Shown here piece after piece: positions 1 to 9,363 of a stretch of 64,000 nt of DNA. Both the position numbers and the translations under genes were made by a program. Under the pieces are notes generated by a model. The model ran no database searches. It was not told the origin of the DNA and was given only the letters and a program-made list of their open reading frames with translations. Source of the DNA: Pogostemon cablin (lineage: Eukaryota > Streptophyta > Magnoliopsida > Lamiales > Lamiaceae); assembly GCA_023678885.1 (NCBI GenBank), contig CM042993.1:7400501-7464500 (forward strand), written 5' to 3'. Positions within the stretch are counted from its first letter, which is position 1; each line of letters begins with the position of its first letter.

Positions 1-92
1 TTTCCTTAATTATCAAGTTCAATCCACATCGGATTATCTTTGTAATTCAATTTGTATTTATTTTATTATAAATACAAAAATTTGTTGTTACA
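1..92 (+). repeat. 3' end of the 5' LTR of the TR-GAG element
   Basis: These bases match the last 92 bases of the 3' LTR (5708-5799) with no difference that I could see by eye, and both end in GTTGTTACA. The window begins inside this LTR, so about 1.19 kb of it lies upstream. Confidence 0.9.
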
Positions 93-97
93 AATTT

Positions 98-115
98 TGG
101 CACGCCCAGTGGGAC
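98..115 (+). other. Primer-binding-like site of the TR-GAG element
   Basis: TGGCACGCCCAGTGGGAC starts five bases after the LTR end, where a tRNA primer normally anneals, and begins with the TGG that pairs with a tRNA CCA tail. I cannot assign the tRNA with confidence from the sequence alone. Confidence 0.65.
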
Positions 116-163
116 GGTCTCTACCTCTCATCTCTTCTCTCTACAAGCTCGAAGATACAAAGC

Positions 164-727
164 ATGACTCCTCTCAGGATTGCAATAAGAAGACCTTCTA
201 CCTTGAAGCATTCAGAGCTGCAAACTGAAGAGATTCAAAAGATAACTCCACTCAAGATTGCTATACGGAGGCCTGCTGCATCAAAGCCTCCAGAGTTGCA
301 AACTGAAAAGGTTGGAGTCGTTACAAAAAATATTCCGGAAGGCTCCGTAGAGACAAACCATATGGTGGGGATTACTCTCAACAAGCCATTGCACGGAGAC
401 AAGAGTGGTGAAAATGTTTCTACTTGCTCAACTTCTCGCTCCACGCCAAGCTCATCATCTACCTCAACTGAAGCTGCAGTGATGACGACAAGTGCTATGA
501 CTATCGAGGATCAACTTGCAAATATGATGAGAGCCATTGAAGGACTCAACAAGCACATGGAAGCTCAAGACGTAAAAATCTCCATACTTATGAAGAAAAT
601 GGAGAATGTGGAGACAAGTCATGCAAATGAGAAACAAGTTGGGGATGAGCACGAGAAAGAAGACTCAGTGAAACACCATCCTCTTGAAAATAAGCCAGTT
701 GAAGAAAAAAATACAAATTTCAACTGA
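164..727 (+). CDS. Gag leader and coiled-coil part of the TR-GAG element
   Basis: This 187-codon frame opens 72 bases after the LTR end. The N-terminal part carries two similar segments of the form PLRIAIRRP / PLKIAIRRP around residues 2-10 and 29-37, then a Ser/Thr-rich stretch near residues 85-105. A charged heptad-like stretch follows at about 110-150 that could form a coiled coil. It has no enzyme motif. It runs out at 725-727, but the next frame continues the protein from 684. The two frames overlap across a run of seven A at 705-711, so a one-base slip there would fuse them. It probably encodes the N-terminal part of the capsid precursor. It is transposon-derived and not a host gene. 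Confidence 0.65.
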   Translation: MTPLRIAIRRPSTLKHSELQTEEIQKITPLKIAIRRPAASKPPELQTEKVGVVTKNIPEGSVETNHMVGITLNKPLHGDKSGENVSTCSTSRSTPSSSSTSTEAAVMTTSAMTIEDQLANMMRAIEGLNKHMEAQDVKISILMKKMENVETSHANEKQVGDEHEKEDSVKHHPLENKPVEEKNTNFN

Positions 728-1514
728 CAAAATGCTTCCTGTGAACCAACTGAAGAACATCGTTTTAGAAACGATAAAAGACAAGTTTGAAGGAAGCTCA
801 AAATCCTTTGTTGCCTACAAGAAGCCATATACAAAGAGAATTGACAACTTGAGGATGCCAGCTGACTATCAACCTCCCAATTTTCAACAATTTGACGGCA
901 AAGGCAACCCAAGACAACATGTGGCGCATTTCGTCGAGACATGCAATGATGCTGGGACCTACGGAGATCACATGGTGAAACAGTTTGTTCGCTCTCTTAA
1001 AGGAAATGCGTTTGATTGGTATATCAACTTAGAAGCCAACTCCATCGACAGTTGGGGGCAAATGGAAGAAGTGTTCCTCAACCGCTTCTACAGCACACGA
1101 AGAACTGTTAGCATGATGGAGCTAACAAATACTTGTCAAAGTGATGAAGAATATGTCATCGACTACATCAACAGATGGAGGAGCCTCAGCCTCAATTGCA
1201 AAGAGAAGCTGTCAGTGGCTTCAGCTATTGAAATGTGCATTCAAGGGATGCCATGGAATCTTCACTACATACTTCAAGGAATTCAGCCAAAGACTTTTGA
1301 AGAGTTGGCTACAAGAGCTCACGACATGGAGTTGAGCTTGATATCAAATGATATTGAATGGCCATCTATTCAAGACTCCTACGAGTTTGAGGACATGCCT
1401 TCTGATGAGCTCGTGGAAGATGAACCACAAACAAAGACTGCAGTTTCCATAAAGATTCATAGAAATGAAGTGGAAGCAAGAGAAAGCAATGCATCCCAGG
1501 ATTGGGGGCAATGA
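684..1514 (+). CDS. Retrotransposon gag domain (capsid) of the TR-GAG element
   Basis: This frame of 276 codons contains a recognisable plant Gypsy gag domain (Retrotrans_gag family). It opens with FQQFDGKGNPRQHV, continues through GNAFDWYINL and EVFLNRFYSTRR, and includes a downstream helix with YINRWRSL. The ATG at 684 is unlikely to be the true start; the protein is probably continuous with the 164-727 frame through the A7 run at 705-711. No zinc knuckle (CX2CX4HX4C) is visible and the frame ends at 1512-1514 with no protease after it. Gag without pol is what defines the TR-GAG class. The role, packaging RNA in virus-like particles, is inferred from the family. Confidence 0.8.
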   Translation: MKISQLKKKIQISTDKMLPVNQLKNIVLETIKDKFEGSSKSFVAYKKPYTKRIDNLRMPADYQPPNFQQFDGKGNPRQHVAHFVETCNDAGTYGDHMVKQFVRSLKGNAFDWYINLEANSIDSWGQMEEVFLNRFYSTRRTVSMMELTNTCQSDEEYVIDYINRWRSLSLNCKEKLSVASAIEMCIQGMPWNLHYILQGIQPKTFEELATRAHDMELSLISNDIEWPSIQDSYEFEDMPSDELVEDEPQTKTAVSIKIHRNEVEARESNASQDWGQ

Positions 1515-1533
1515 ACTGTTGATAAATCAAAGA

Positions 1534-2170
1534 CAAAGCTCCTTGATATGAGCAAAAACTGTCTACATCAAGCTCCTTGATATGAGCTAAAACTATCTAC
1601 AAGCTCCTTGATATGAGCAAAAACTGTCTACATCAAGCTCCTTGATATGAGCTAAAACTATCTACAAGCTCCTTGATATGAGCTAAAACTATCTACAAGC
1701 CCACGCTCCTTGATATGAGCTGAAACTATCTACAAGCCCCCACGCTCCTTGATATGAGTTAAAACTATCTACAAGACCATGCTCCTTGATACGAGCCTAA
1801 ACTATCTAACACAAATCAAATGCCACGCTCCTTGATATGAGCTAAAACTGTCCACATGATACTCCTTGATATGAGTTTAAACTATCTGACATAAATAAAG
1901 TAAGGCTCCTTGACACGAGTATAAACTGTCTACAAGTTCAAATTCAAGACTCATTGACATGAGTATAAGTTGTCAGCAAATTCAAACACAACGTTCCATG
2001 ACACACGAGCCTAAACTGCATGTTACTCCTGGTCCGCACGAGTATAAACTGTGTACGACAAACTCCTGGTCCGTACGAGTATAAACTATGTACGACAAAC
2101 TCCTGGTCCGCACGAGTATAAACTGTGTACGACACACTCCTGGCCCGCATGAGTATAAACTGTGCACGGC
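1534..2170 (+). repeat. Minisatellite in the body of the TR-GAG element, two related unit types
   Basis: From about 1534 to 1970 a unit of roughly 31 bases built on GCTCCTTGATATGAGCTAAA recurs about a dozen times with small changes. From about 2030 to 2165 a related unit of about 37 bases, with CTCCTGGTCCGCACGAGTAT followed by AAACTGTGTACGACA, recurs about four times. Both share the ACGAGTATAAACTGT-like core, so the second probably evolved from the first. The array starts only about 20 bases after the gag stop. It has no lasting reading frame on the plus strand. Confidence 0.9.
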
Positions 2171-4502
2171 ACCCCCTAAATCAAAACCATGTCCTTTTAA
2201 ACTACGTAATGACTTGATCCTCTTTAAAGAGTTACGTAGGCAACTTAGTTCCCGCTAAGTACAGTCATAATTTATGCTATTTGCATCGAGTTTGTGAGGC
2301 AAGCAATAAGTTGACAAGGAGAAGTGTTAAAAGAAGTTTGACCTCCTGGAGTGTTGAAATAATCCCGAACTCTTGTACTGGCGAAATGATGAAGTTTCCT
2401 TTCAAGAATGAGCCACCGAAGTCTGCAAACACTTCGTACTACCCCAGGCCGAAATCCCATTGACAGTCACCATGCCTCATTAAGCAGCTGCCAGAATTGA
2501 AAGAAAAGAAAAGAAGGCCAAAACAAATGAAAGGAGTACTAGAAGACCAAAAAAAAAAATGGTCGTGAAGATAATTTATAATTAGGGAATTAATTAATTA
2601 AAAGACCCAAAATAAAATTATGGGATCAATTAATTATTAAGTCCAAATTTATAAATTAGGCCCATTACAAATGAAGTTTAAAATGCTAAGAGGAATGATT
2701 AAATTAATTCATATTTAAGTTTAATAAACTTGAAGCTATGAATTAAATTTAACAACCGTTGAAAGCCCAAGCTATTTGTTGGACCCAAATTATTGCATTC
2801 ACGGCCTGAATTCATGGTGAAAATTGTTGCAAGCCCAACTTAACTATTTGACGCCCAAATAAATTAATTTGGTTAATTATTTGAGGTCCAAATAAATTAA
2901 TTTGGTCGTTGATCAATTTACGTTGAATTGCAAACCAAGTTGAAAAGTCAAAAGACCAATTGCTAGGAGGAGAAAAACGTGGGTAAGCTTGCTGTCAATA
3001 AAGCAAATTCTTCAATCAACCTCTCTCTCCTCCCAGGGGAAATCAATATGGTAAGCACGGAGAATTAGGAGAATCAATCTGCTTTTCCTCTCTTCAAGTG
3101 AATCTCTTCCAAAATTGAAACTGCTTTCCTTGCCGGAATCGTTGACGATTGCTGCTGCCTCGTACCACCACCTTTGCCGGAGAAGACTTGTCGGATTTCC
3201 ACCAGCCACACGGTGTCGATCAGATCCTTCGCTGAAAGTTCGTCTCTCGGCCTCAAGCTGCTACTGCCCATCAACCGCCGTGCTCACCGCCGGATCTGCC
3301 GTAAACTACGGCCCTTCGCCACTTCCAGTCATCCGTCGGTTGCCGCTGTTTCCCGCTGCCCTTGCCTTTGTTGCCATCGCCAGCGTCGAGCAGGCATCAC
3401 CATGGAAACCAGTAGTCCACTCTAGCCGGGGAGAGCCACCACGCCCGTCGGACCTGCCTCGTACCACCATCATGCTGGATGCTGCCAACGAGCTGCCACG
3501 CGTGATTGCACTGCTAGAGCGTCAACCCACTTGCCCCCAAGGTCGCGAACATCGCCGGATGTTGGAGAAACGAACCCAGTCGAAGGTCCGCCAGCCGCCA
3601 GCGTATCGAACCAGGATTGGTGCCGACATCTACCGCTCGTCGGCTCCCCCATGTTGTTCGACGCACATCACCCCTGCCGGAGTCGATCAACCTCTAATTG
3701 CTGACTCGCCACCCGCCGAAGAATCAGTTTGCCGACACTTCAGCCGCTTCAAAACACCTCCACCTTCAGCCATAGCATCGCCGGAAAACGACTGCCACCG
3801 CTCATGGCCGTAGCGTCCTTTGCCGGAGTTCCACACTGCAGTAGCTTTCGACGCCAAAGATCGCCGTTCAATCTCCGCCACACGCCACCAGTCGGGAGCA
3901 ATGGCCTAGAATCAATGATGGAGGTCGCTGCCGTTGCTGTGCCACCAATCACGACGTTTTATCAAAGCGCATCGTGATTGCCCCCATTTCTTTGTGACAT
4001 CAACCCAAAGAGTCAGAGATCGTACAGGGCAATGATCTCCCATGGATAATCTGCAATGGAAGGGAGGATGCATTAGATGCAGTAAAAAAAAAATTAAAGA
4101 AAAGAAACAAGAATTTCAATTCTTACGGACTGCAAATGAAAAAAATCAGATGAAAAAAATCAAATGCACTGAGATCCTTCTTATATAGTGGAGAGGTTGC
4201 AGCAAATTATGAAAAAATTTGCATGATTGAAATCTTGAGAGATTTCAAGAGATCTCTTTTATTTGGAATAAAGATTTGCAAATCATCAAATCTGCTATCT
4301 CCCGTAATTTTGATATCAAGCAGTGAAGGAAGTTGATTTGGGCCTAAGAAGATAAATTGGGCTACTTGAAAAAAAGTTGGGCCAAGTAGAAAAAAAGTTA
4401 TTACTTGGATAAAGTAATTTCTCAAGTCCAAAATTACAAATGTAAGAAAAAAAAAACTTTTGCGATTCCTTCACATCAAGACGTGGCGTCAGTGAACAAA
4501 CC
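2171..4502 (+). other. Non-coding body of the TR-GAG element with a GC-rich island
   Basis: About 2170-3000 and 3980-4500 are AT-rich and empty of coding signal. Between about 3110 and 3965 base composition changes sharply: the stretch is GC-rich with many CGCCGG and GCCGGA motifs. Open frames cross it on both strands (for example 3115-3813 on the plus strand), but none resembles a protein family I know. Their Pro/Arg/Ser-rich composition is what GC-rich DNA gives by chance. It could be a captured host fragment or element-specific non-coding sequence. Confidence 0.6.
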
Positions 4503-4515
4503 GCAAGGGGGCATT
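4503..4515 (+). other. Polypurine tract candidate of the TR-GAG element
   Basis: GCAAGGGGGCATT lies directly before the TGTAA that begins the 3' LTR, the position of the plus-strand primer in LTR elements. The G run and location support the call; T residues at the end make the exact edge uncertain. Confidence 0.6.
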
Positions 4516-4860
4516 TGTAAGCAGTTAAAATTTACGGTCTAATTAAATGGTGACACGTGGATGTTCTGGATTAAAAATCAATTATTAATTTATTTTGGAA
4601 TTTAAATAAATTAATTCCTAAAAATAGATTAATAAATAATTGATAATTAATTTAAGCCCAACAAATTAAATGGGGCTTAAATTAAATGAAGTCTGACCCA
4701 AGTCAATCAAGCCCAAGTCAAATAAAGTCTGACCCAAGTCAAACAAGCCCAGACAAATTAAATCAGGCCCAAATCAGATAGGCCCAATTATGGTTCAGTC
4801 AGGCTGAAACCCAAGCCCGCTAAGTGAGGCCCAAAGGTGGCCTGGACCTCCTTTTTCACC

Positions 4861-4868
4861 TATAAAAA
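4861..4868 (+). promoter_or_regulatory. TATA box of the LTR promoter
   Basis: TATAAAAA lies in the U3 part of the LTR, about 345 bases from its start and upstream of the ACACACACAG stretch where transcription could begin. Position and sequence fit an RNA polymerase II LTR promoter; the start site itself is not visible. Confidence 0.6.
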
Positions 4869-4964
4869 GGGGTCTCCACCATTCATTTGAACACACACAG
4901 AGACAGACAGACATTCAAGTACTCGAAGACGACGCACTTGAAGAGATCGAGAACACGAGTAAAG

Positions 4965-5400
4965 CTCCCTCCAGATCTTCAAGCGAAGAACAAGCGAAGA
5001 ACGATCTTCAAATCTTCAAAGCTTCAAGCGAAGAACGTTCGAGGATCTTCAAGCCTTCAAGCGATCTTCAAAGCGTCTTCAAATCTTCAAAGCTTCGAGC
5101 GAAGAACGTTCGAGGATCTTCAAGCTTTCAAGCGATCTTCAAAGCGTCTTCAAATCTTCAAAGCTTCAAGTCTTCAAGCTCAAGATCTTCAAGTCTTCAA
5201 GCCTCCAAAGCTTCAAGTTCAAGATCTTCAACAAAGCTTCAAGTCTTCAAGCCTCTAAAGCTTCAAGCTCAAGATCTTCAAGTCTTCAAGCCTCTAAAGC
5301 TTCAAGTTCAAGATCTTCAACAAAGCTTCAAGCCTTCAAGCCTCTAAAGCTTCAAGTCTCAAAGCATCTTCAAGCTTCAAATCAAGAACAGCTACTAATC
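4965..5400 (+). repeat. TTCAAG/GATCTTCAAG-rich tandem array inside the LTR
   Basis: Short words such as GATCTTCAAG, GCTTCAAG and AAAGCTTCAAG are repeated dozens of times in irregular higher-order units of about 35-60 bases, some with CGAAGAACGTTCGAGG between them. It would lie in the transcribed leader of the element. The open frame across it (4887-5258) only reflects the repeat. Confidence 0.85.
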
Positions 5401-5799
5401 CTGGATCAAGGCTCCAAGTCCCCTAGATCAAGTGTTCTTCGTAGAAAGCTCTCAGTCAACGTTTAATCCTAACAAAGATTCAACGCCTCCGGGTCAACGT
5501 TCAAGACTACACACTCGAGCTCGGACAAGCTTCGTTTGAAGATCCGACTCAACACAAAAGTCAAGTCAACACAAGCTATCAACACAGTCAGCATACACTT
5601 CGTCAAAGAAGTCAAAGTCAAGAATCACAAGTCAAGTCAAAGTCAAGTCAAAGTCAAGTCAAAGCCAAATTGGTTCGAGAGAAGAATCAGAGGATTAATA
5701 GAGATCGTTTCCTTAATTATCAAGTTCAATCCACATCGGATTATCTTTGTAATTCAATTTGTATTTATTTTATTATAAATACAAAAATTTGTTGTTACA

Positions 5800-6414
5800 A
5801 TAATAATAAGAAAGACACACCCTAAATATTAACATTGAAAATCCAATGACCATAACATTCTCTCTCTCTCTCAAATTGGTGAGACAAATAAGAATAGACA
5901 TAATAATGAAAAGGTTATCGGCAATTGAAATAATTAGGTCGAAAAAGATAGAGGCAATAATATTAATTATGCAAAAATGTTAAAAATTAATAAGACAATA
6001 TGGAACCTTGGTGTTAGGATCCTCTCCATCTAAATCATGTTGTCTTACTCCAACTCCAAGGGGGGAGGGGACCCCCTCTTCACCATTATCATTTATCACT
6101 TTCTCCCACTCTACCTTATTTACTTTCTTTTTTATAATTCATGTCTTCCCATTTTATCATTAATTGAGAGACCCAATAGCCTTCCCTTGTTGTTATTCAT
6201 ATGTCAATTAATCAAGTGGATGAAAAACAAATTCTCTATTGCTTAAATTGTAAATATTTTATGAATTTTTATAAATTGTATTTTCATGGTAGTATTACTT
6301 TCTATTAAAATTATTCTCAATTCTGATTTGTCACACAATTCATTGGTGAGAAGGTGTGATTATTTTTTTATTTTTTTTGCCATTTTGCAAGGTTAAAATT
6401 AGTTTTAATCAATA
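5800..6414. other. AT-rich intergenic stretch
   Basis: Between the LTR and the Mutator-like element I see no gene, RNA or repeat of note beyond a short CT run near 5860-5873. The open frames are short and of low complexity. Confidence 0.6.
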
Positions 6415-6729
6415 AATCTTTTTAGGAAAATAGATTTTTTCGTCCGTTAACTTTCACTCATTTTGAAATTAGCTCATTAACTTTTTCAATTTTGAAATTA
6501 GTCTGTTAATTTTATAACAATTTTGAAATTAGTCCATTAACTTCATAAAATTCAACATTTTGGTCATTTGACCTGCTATGGCAGGTCATTTGAATATTTT
6601 CACTCCAATTAATTTATATCATATTTTTATTTAACCAATTTTATCTCACTTTACATTTTTCACTTTCGTATACCAAACAAATAATATTAATCTCAATACT
6701 AAAGTGGAGCAAATTTAACTAAATATTGA

Positions 6730-6960
6730 TACTTTCTCCATCCGCTCGAAAGATGATATTTTTTCCATTTTGGTCGTCCGTTTCAAAGAGGGTCACTTCA
6801 TTTTTTACACAGATGGGATCCACACACACCCACTAATACAATTAAAATATGGGGTCCACACTCCCACTAATACAACTACCCACTACATATTAAATAACAA
6901 TACTTCTTAATCAATGTGCACAAAAGCAAAATGCCCTCTTTCGGACGGACGGAAGGAGTA
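6730..6960. mobile_element. Stowaway-like MITE, nested in the MULE
   Basis: Its ends are TACTTTCTCCATCCG and, inverted, TACTCCTTCCGTCCG, with TA at both edges and the internal CCACTAATACAA motifs that recur in the other copies. It is about 231 bp with no coding capacity. Confidence 0.8.
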
Positions 6961-7000
6961 TAATATAATTCTTTGTGGGGGCTATTTTTTGTAAAATAGT

Positions 7001-7016
7001 ATATATATACATATAC

Positions 7017-7095
<79 letters not shown>
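7001..7095. repeat. (TA)n microsatellite
   Basis: This is a nearly pure run of alternating A and T with a few C interruptions at its left side (TACATATACATA). It lies in the right half of the MULE. Confidence 0.95.
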
Positions 7096-7099
<4 letters not shown>

Positions 7100-7323
7100 T
7101 TTTTTTTATCTTTTAGAATAACCTGCTAATAACCTGTTGAAACGGACGATTTTGTTGAACTTGGTAAACATGATGAACCATTTTCAAAATTTTCAAATAT
7201 AATGGACAATTTTCAAAATTTTGCAAATATAATGGACGATTTTCAAAAAGTGAAAAACTTATGGACTAAATTCAAAATTGGACAAAGTTAACGGACGAAA
7301 AAATTTATTTTCCCAATCTTTTT

Positions 7324-8597
7324 TATCTTCTTGTTTTGCCACTTCATCAAATAAAAAGATTTTTTTAAAAAAAAAAAAGATTATTTGGTATATAAATTAT
7401 AACCATTTGACAAGATCTACATCGGCTCAAGAATTGAATAGAAGTATTTTATTTTTTTTATTTTTAATGTTGTTCTTTTTGGCATTAATTCATGGGATTG
7501 AAATTAAAATAAAAAAGGGGCTCCATTTGCAAATGAAGATGCTCCTCCAATATTTGTTTCCTAATTATTGAGTTAGTTGGTGAGGATTCTAGGACCTCAC
7601 AACATGTGCTTCAATAATTACATTATTTCAACCACTAATTAATTTCAATTCCACTACTCTTCTTAAATATTAATTTTATCCCTTCTACCTAGATAAACAA
7701 TCCCATTTGATCCATGCATTAATTATCCATCACCATCCACTCTTTTATTTCACACCAAATTAATTTTAAAAAAGTTCATCGCCTCTTTTATTTAATATTC
7801 TAATGAAACATTCAAATCCTAGTGTGGGTTTTTGTTTATACAGGATATGTATAAATATTTTTAAATATGGGTAAGTATGAAATAGTTCATGAAATATTAT
7901 CACGATTGGTCATCTCTTTTATTAAAAATATTATCATGTCATGTTTGAATTTATTAATTCGTGAGACATTCTCATATATATTTTTCTTTAAAATTTTAAT
8001 CTTTTACCCCTCCAAAAGGATTTCATTAATGTATTTTTATTTTTATACCTAAATTGATACTATTAATTTAACTTATCTCTAAAAATTTCACCTTACTTGA
8101 AACAATGGCTAACAATAACAATCCAAATGAATTGACATTTCAGCAAAGTGGCGTCACAAGTGTGTATGTGTTCTTTTACTAGTGAAATGCGTCCAAATAA
8201 ATTATACATCAAGAAAAGTATAAATTTATTTTAAAAAATTTCACTTTTTTCAAAGATCAATAGTAGTATCTTTCCTAAAATCTCTCGATCGATCCAATGA
8301 TCTCTGATTCGTCAATAGGAGATGAAACGTCCCAATAGAGATTAATTAATTCTCGATATGACTACTCAAATTAAAATGTTAATTAGGCAAAGAAAGTCAT
8401 GTGGGTCTTAATTATCTCTAGTTTAAAATGAAATAAAGATAAATCCTAATATTCTTTTAATCATTTTTAGATATCCCACTCTTGTTATTAAATATATTAA
8501 TATTGCGAACATATTTATTAGATCGTTCCTATAAGGTACACAAATGCCTAGAAGATTTATAAATAAAACATGTAAAAGTTGGATTGTTGGTAAATTA
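7324..8597. other. AT-rich intergenic stretch without a gene
   Basis: I see only low-complexity frames (for example 7278-7571 and 7867-8052), which have no recognisable domain and are rich in Phe, Ile and Lys as expected from AT-rich DNA. Confidence 0.6.
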
Positions 8598-8843
8598 TAT
8601 TCCCTCTATTCCAAACTTACGCGTTTTTTTATTTTGACCCGTACTAATACAAATTGTGCATTTCATTTTTAGTAAAAGAGATTCACATATATTAATTACT
8701 TCTTTATGTATGGGCCCACATGTTATACTAATACACTTATCCACTTTACATTAAAATATTATTTTTTTCACCTCACTACACATTAAAATATTATATCACT
8801 TAATCAACGTGCAAAAAGCAAACGCCCACGTTAGAAGTGAGTA
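8598..8843. mobile_element. Stowaway-like MITE, diverged
   Basis: The left end TATTCCCTCTATTCCAAA and the inverted right end TACTCACTTCTAACGTG pair imperfectly. The centre has the CACATGTTATACTAATACA and ACATTAAAATATTA motifs of this family. Confidence 0.65.
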
Positions 8844-9135
8844 TTTATTAGTGGTTTAAAATATATTTTTTAAAAATATTAAGAGCATAAATAATCATTA
8901 AAGTATGAATTTTGAATATTATGAAGTAATATGATTCACTACAAACATCTAATAAGAATATTTCACATATATAATAAGGATTATACTTTAATAATAAGCG
9001 AATCTGTTTCACAATGCATCTCATATGTACTAGTCTCACAAGATAGTACCTCATAAAGTGAATTATATTATTCCCTCCATCCAACTTACGTTTATTGTTT
9101 ACAAAAAATTTAAAAGTTATGTTAATAAAATAACA

Positions 9136-9363
9136 TACTCTCTCTGTTCGCTTTTAAGGGTGTTATTTTTTCATTTTGGATGTCCGCTCCTAAGGGTCTA
9201 ATTTCCTTTTTTACACATATGGGACTCACACACACCCATTAATACAACTAAAAAATGAACTCACATCTCCATTAATACAACTACCAACTATACATTAAAT
9301 AATAATACTCTTTAATCTACATGCAAAAAACAAATGGCATCTTAAAAAAGGATGGAGAGAGTA
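9136..9363. mobile_element. Stowaway-like MITE
   Basis: It starts TACTCTCTCTGTTCG and ends, inverted, TACTCTCTCCATCC. The inside carries the family motifs for ACACATATGGGACTCACA and CATTAATACAACTA. A further lone left end (TATTCCCTCCATCCAACTTACG) lies just outside at about 9069-9091. Confidence 0.8.

Larger units (their letters stand above)
1..5799 (+). mobile_element. Non-autonomous LTR retrotransposon with gag only (TR-GAG type), 5' end outside window
   Basis: The first 92 bases recur at 5708-5799 and are the ends of two direct LTRs. Between them lie, in order, a primer-binding-like site, a gag region in two overlapping frames, a minisatellite, a long non-coding body with a GC-rich island, a purine-rich tract and the complete 3' LTR. 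I see no protease, reverse transcriptase, RNase H or integrase motif in any frame, so the element would depend on enzymes supplied by a relative. The 3' LTR begins TGTAA and ends TTACA, a perfect 5-bp inverted terminal pair. The bases after it are ATAAT; the matching target duplication would lie upstream of the window. Gag type and overall size fit the TR-GAG group of Gypsy derivatives. The class is well supported; the family is not assigned. Confidence 0.85.
4516..5799 (+). repeat. 3' LTR of the TR-GAG element (1284 bp)
   Basis: The LTR runs from TGTAAGCAG to GTTGTTACA. It holds GCCCAA-rich DNA up to about 4850, a TATA box at 4861, a long TTCAAG-rich array at about 4965-5400 and a short AAGTCAAGTC array at about 5618-5665. 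The last 92 bases equal the start of the window, which fixes the right edge. The left edge rests on the TG/CA rule and the purine tract. Confidence 0.85.
6424..7314. mobile_element. Non-autonomous Mutator-like element (MULE) with 9-bp target duplication
   Basis: The left end (6424-6455) and the inverted right end (7282-7314) share about 28 of 31 bases, with the core TTTTTTCGTCCGTTAACTTT. The element is flanked by a perfect direct repeat AATCTTTTT at 6415-6423 and 7315-7323. A 9-bp duplication with AT-rich termini is typical of Mutator-like elements. There is no transposase frame. Inside are a perfect 7-bp hairpin at 6570-6587 (GACCTGC and GCAGGTC), a later Stowaway insertion at 6730-6960 and a TA microsatellite. 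Confidence 0.85.

Noticed and set aside
1944..2167. Repetitive frames with SLYSCGPGVCRTQ
   Set aside because: Direct translations of the 37-base minisatellite unit on the minus strand.
3115..3813. 232-codon plus-strand frame in the TR-GAG body
   Set aside because: Composition is what GC-rich DNA gives, several overlapping frames exist on both strands, and no domain is recognisable. Kept only as a GC-rich island.
4887..5258. 123-codon frame in the LTR of the TR-GAG element
   Set aside because: It follows the TTCAAG array and has no family likeness; a leader RNA is more likely.
5618..5665. AAGTCAAGTC array considered as a separate regulatory site
   Set aside because: It is part of the LTR's simple-repeat tail and has no independent signal.
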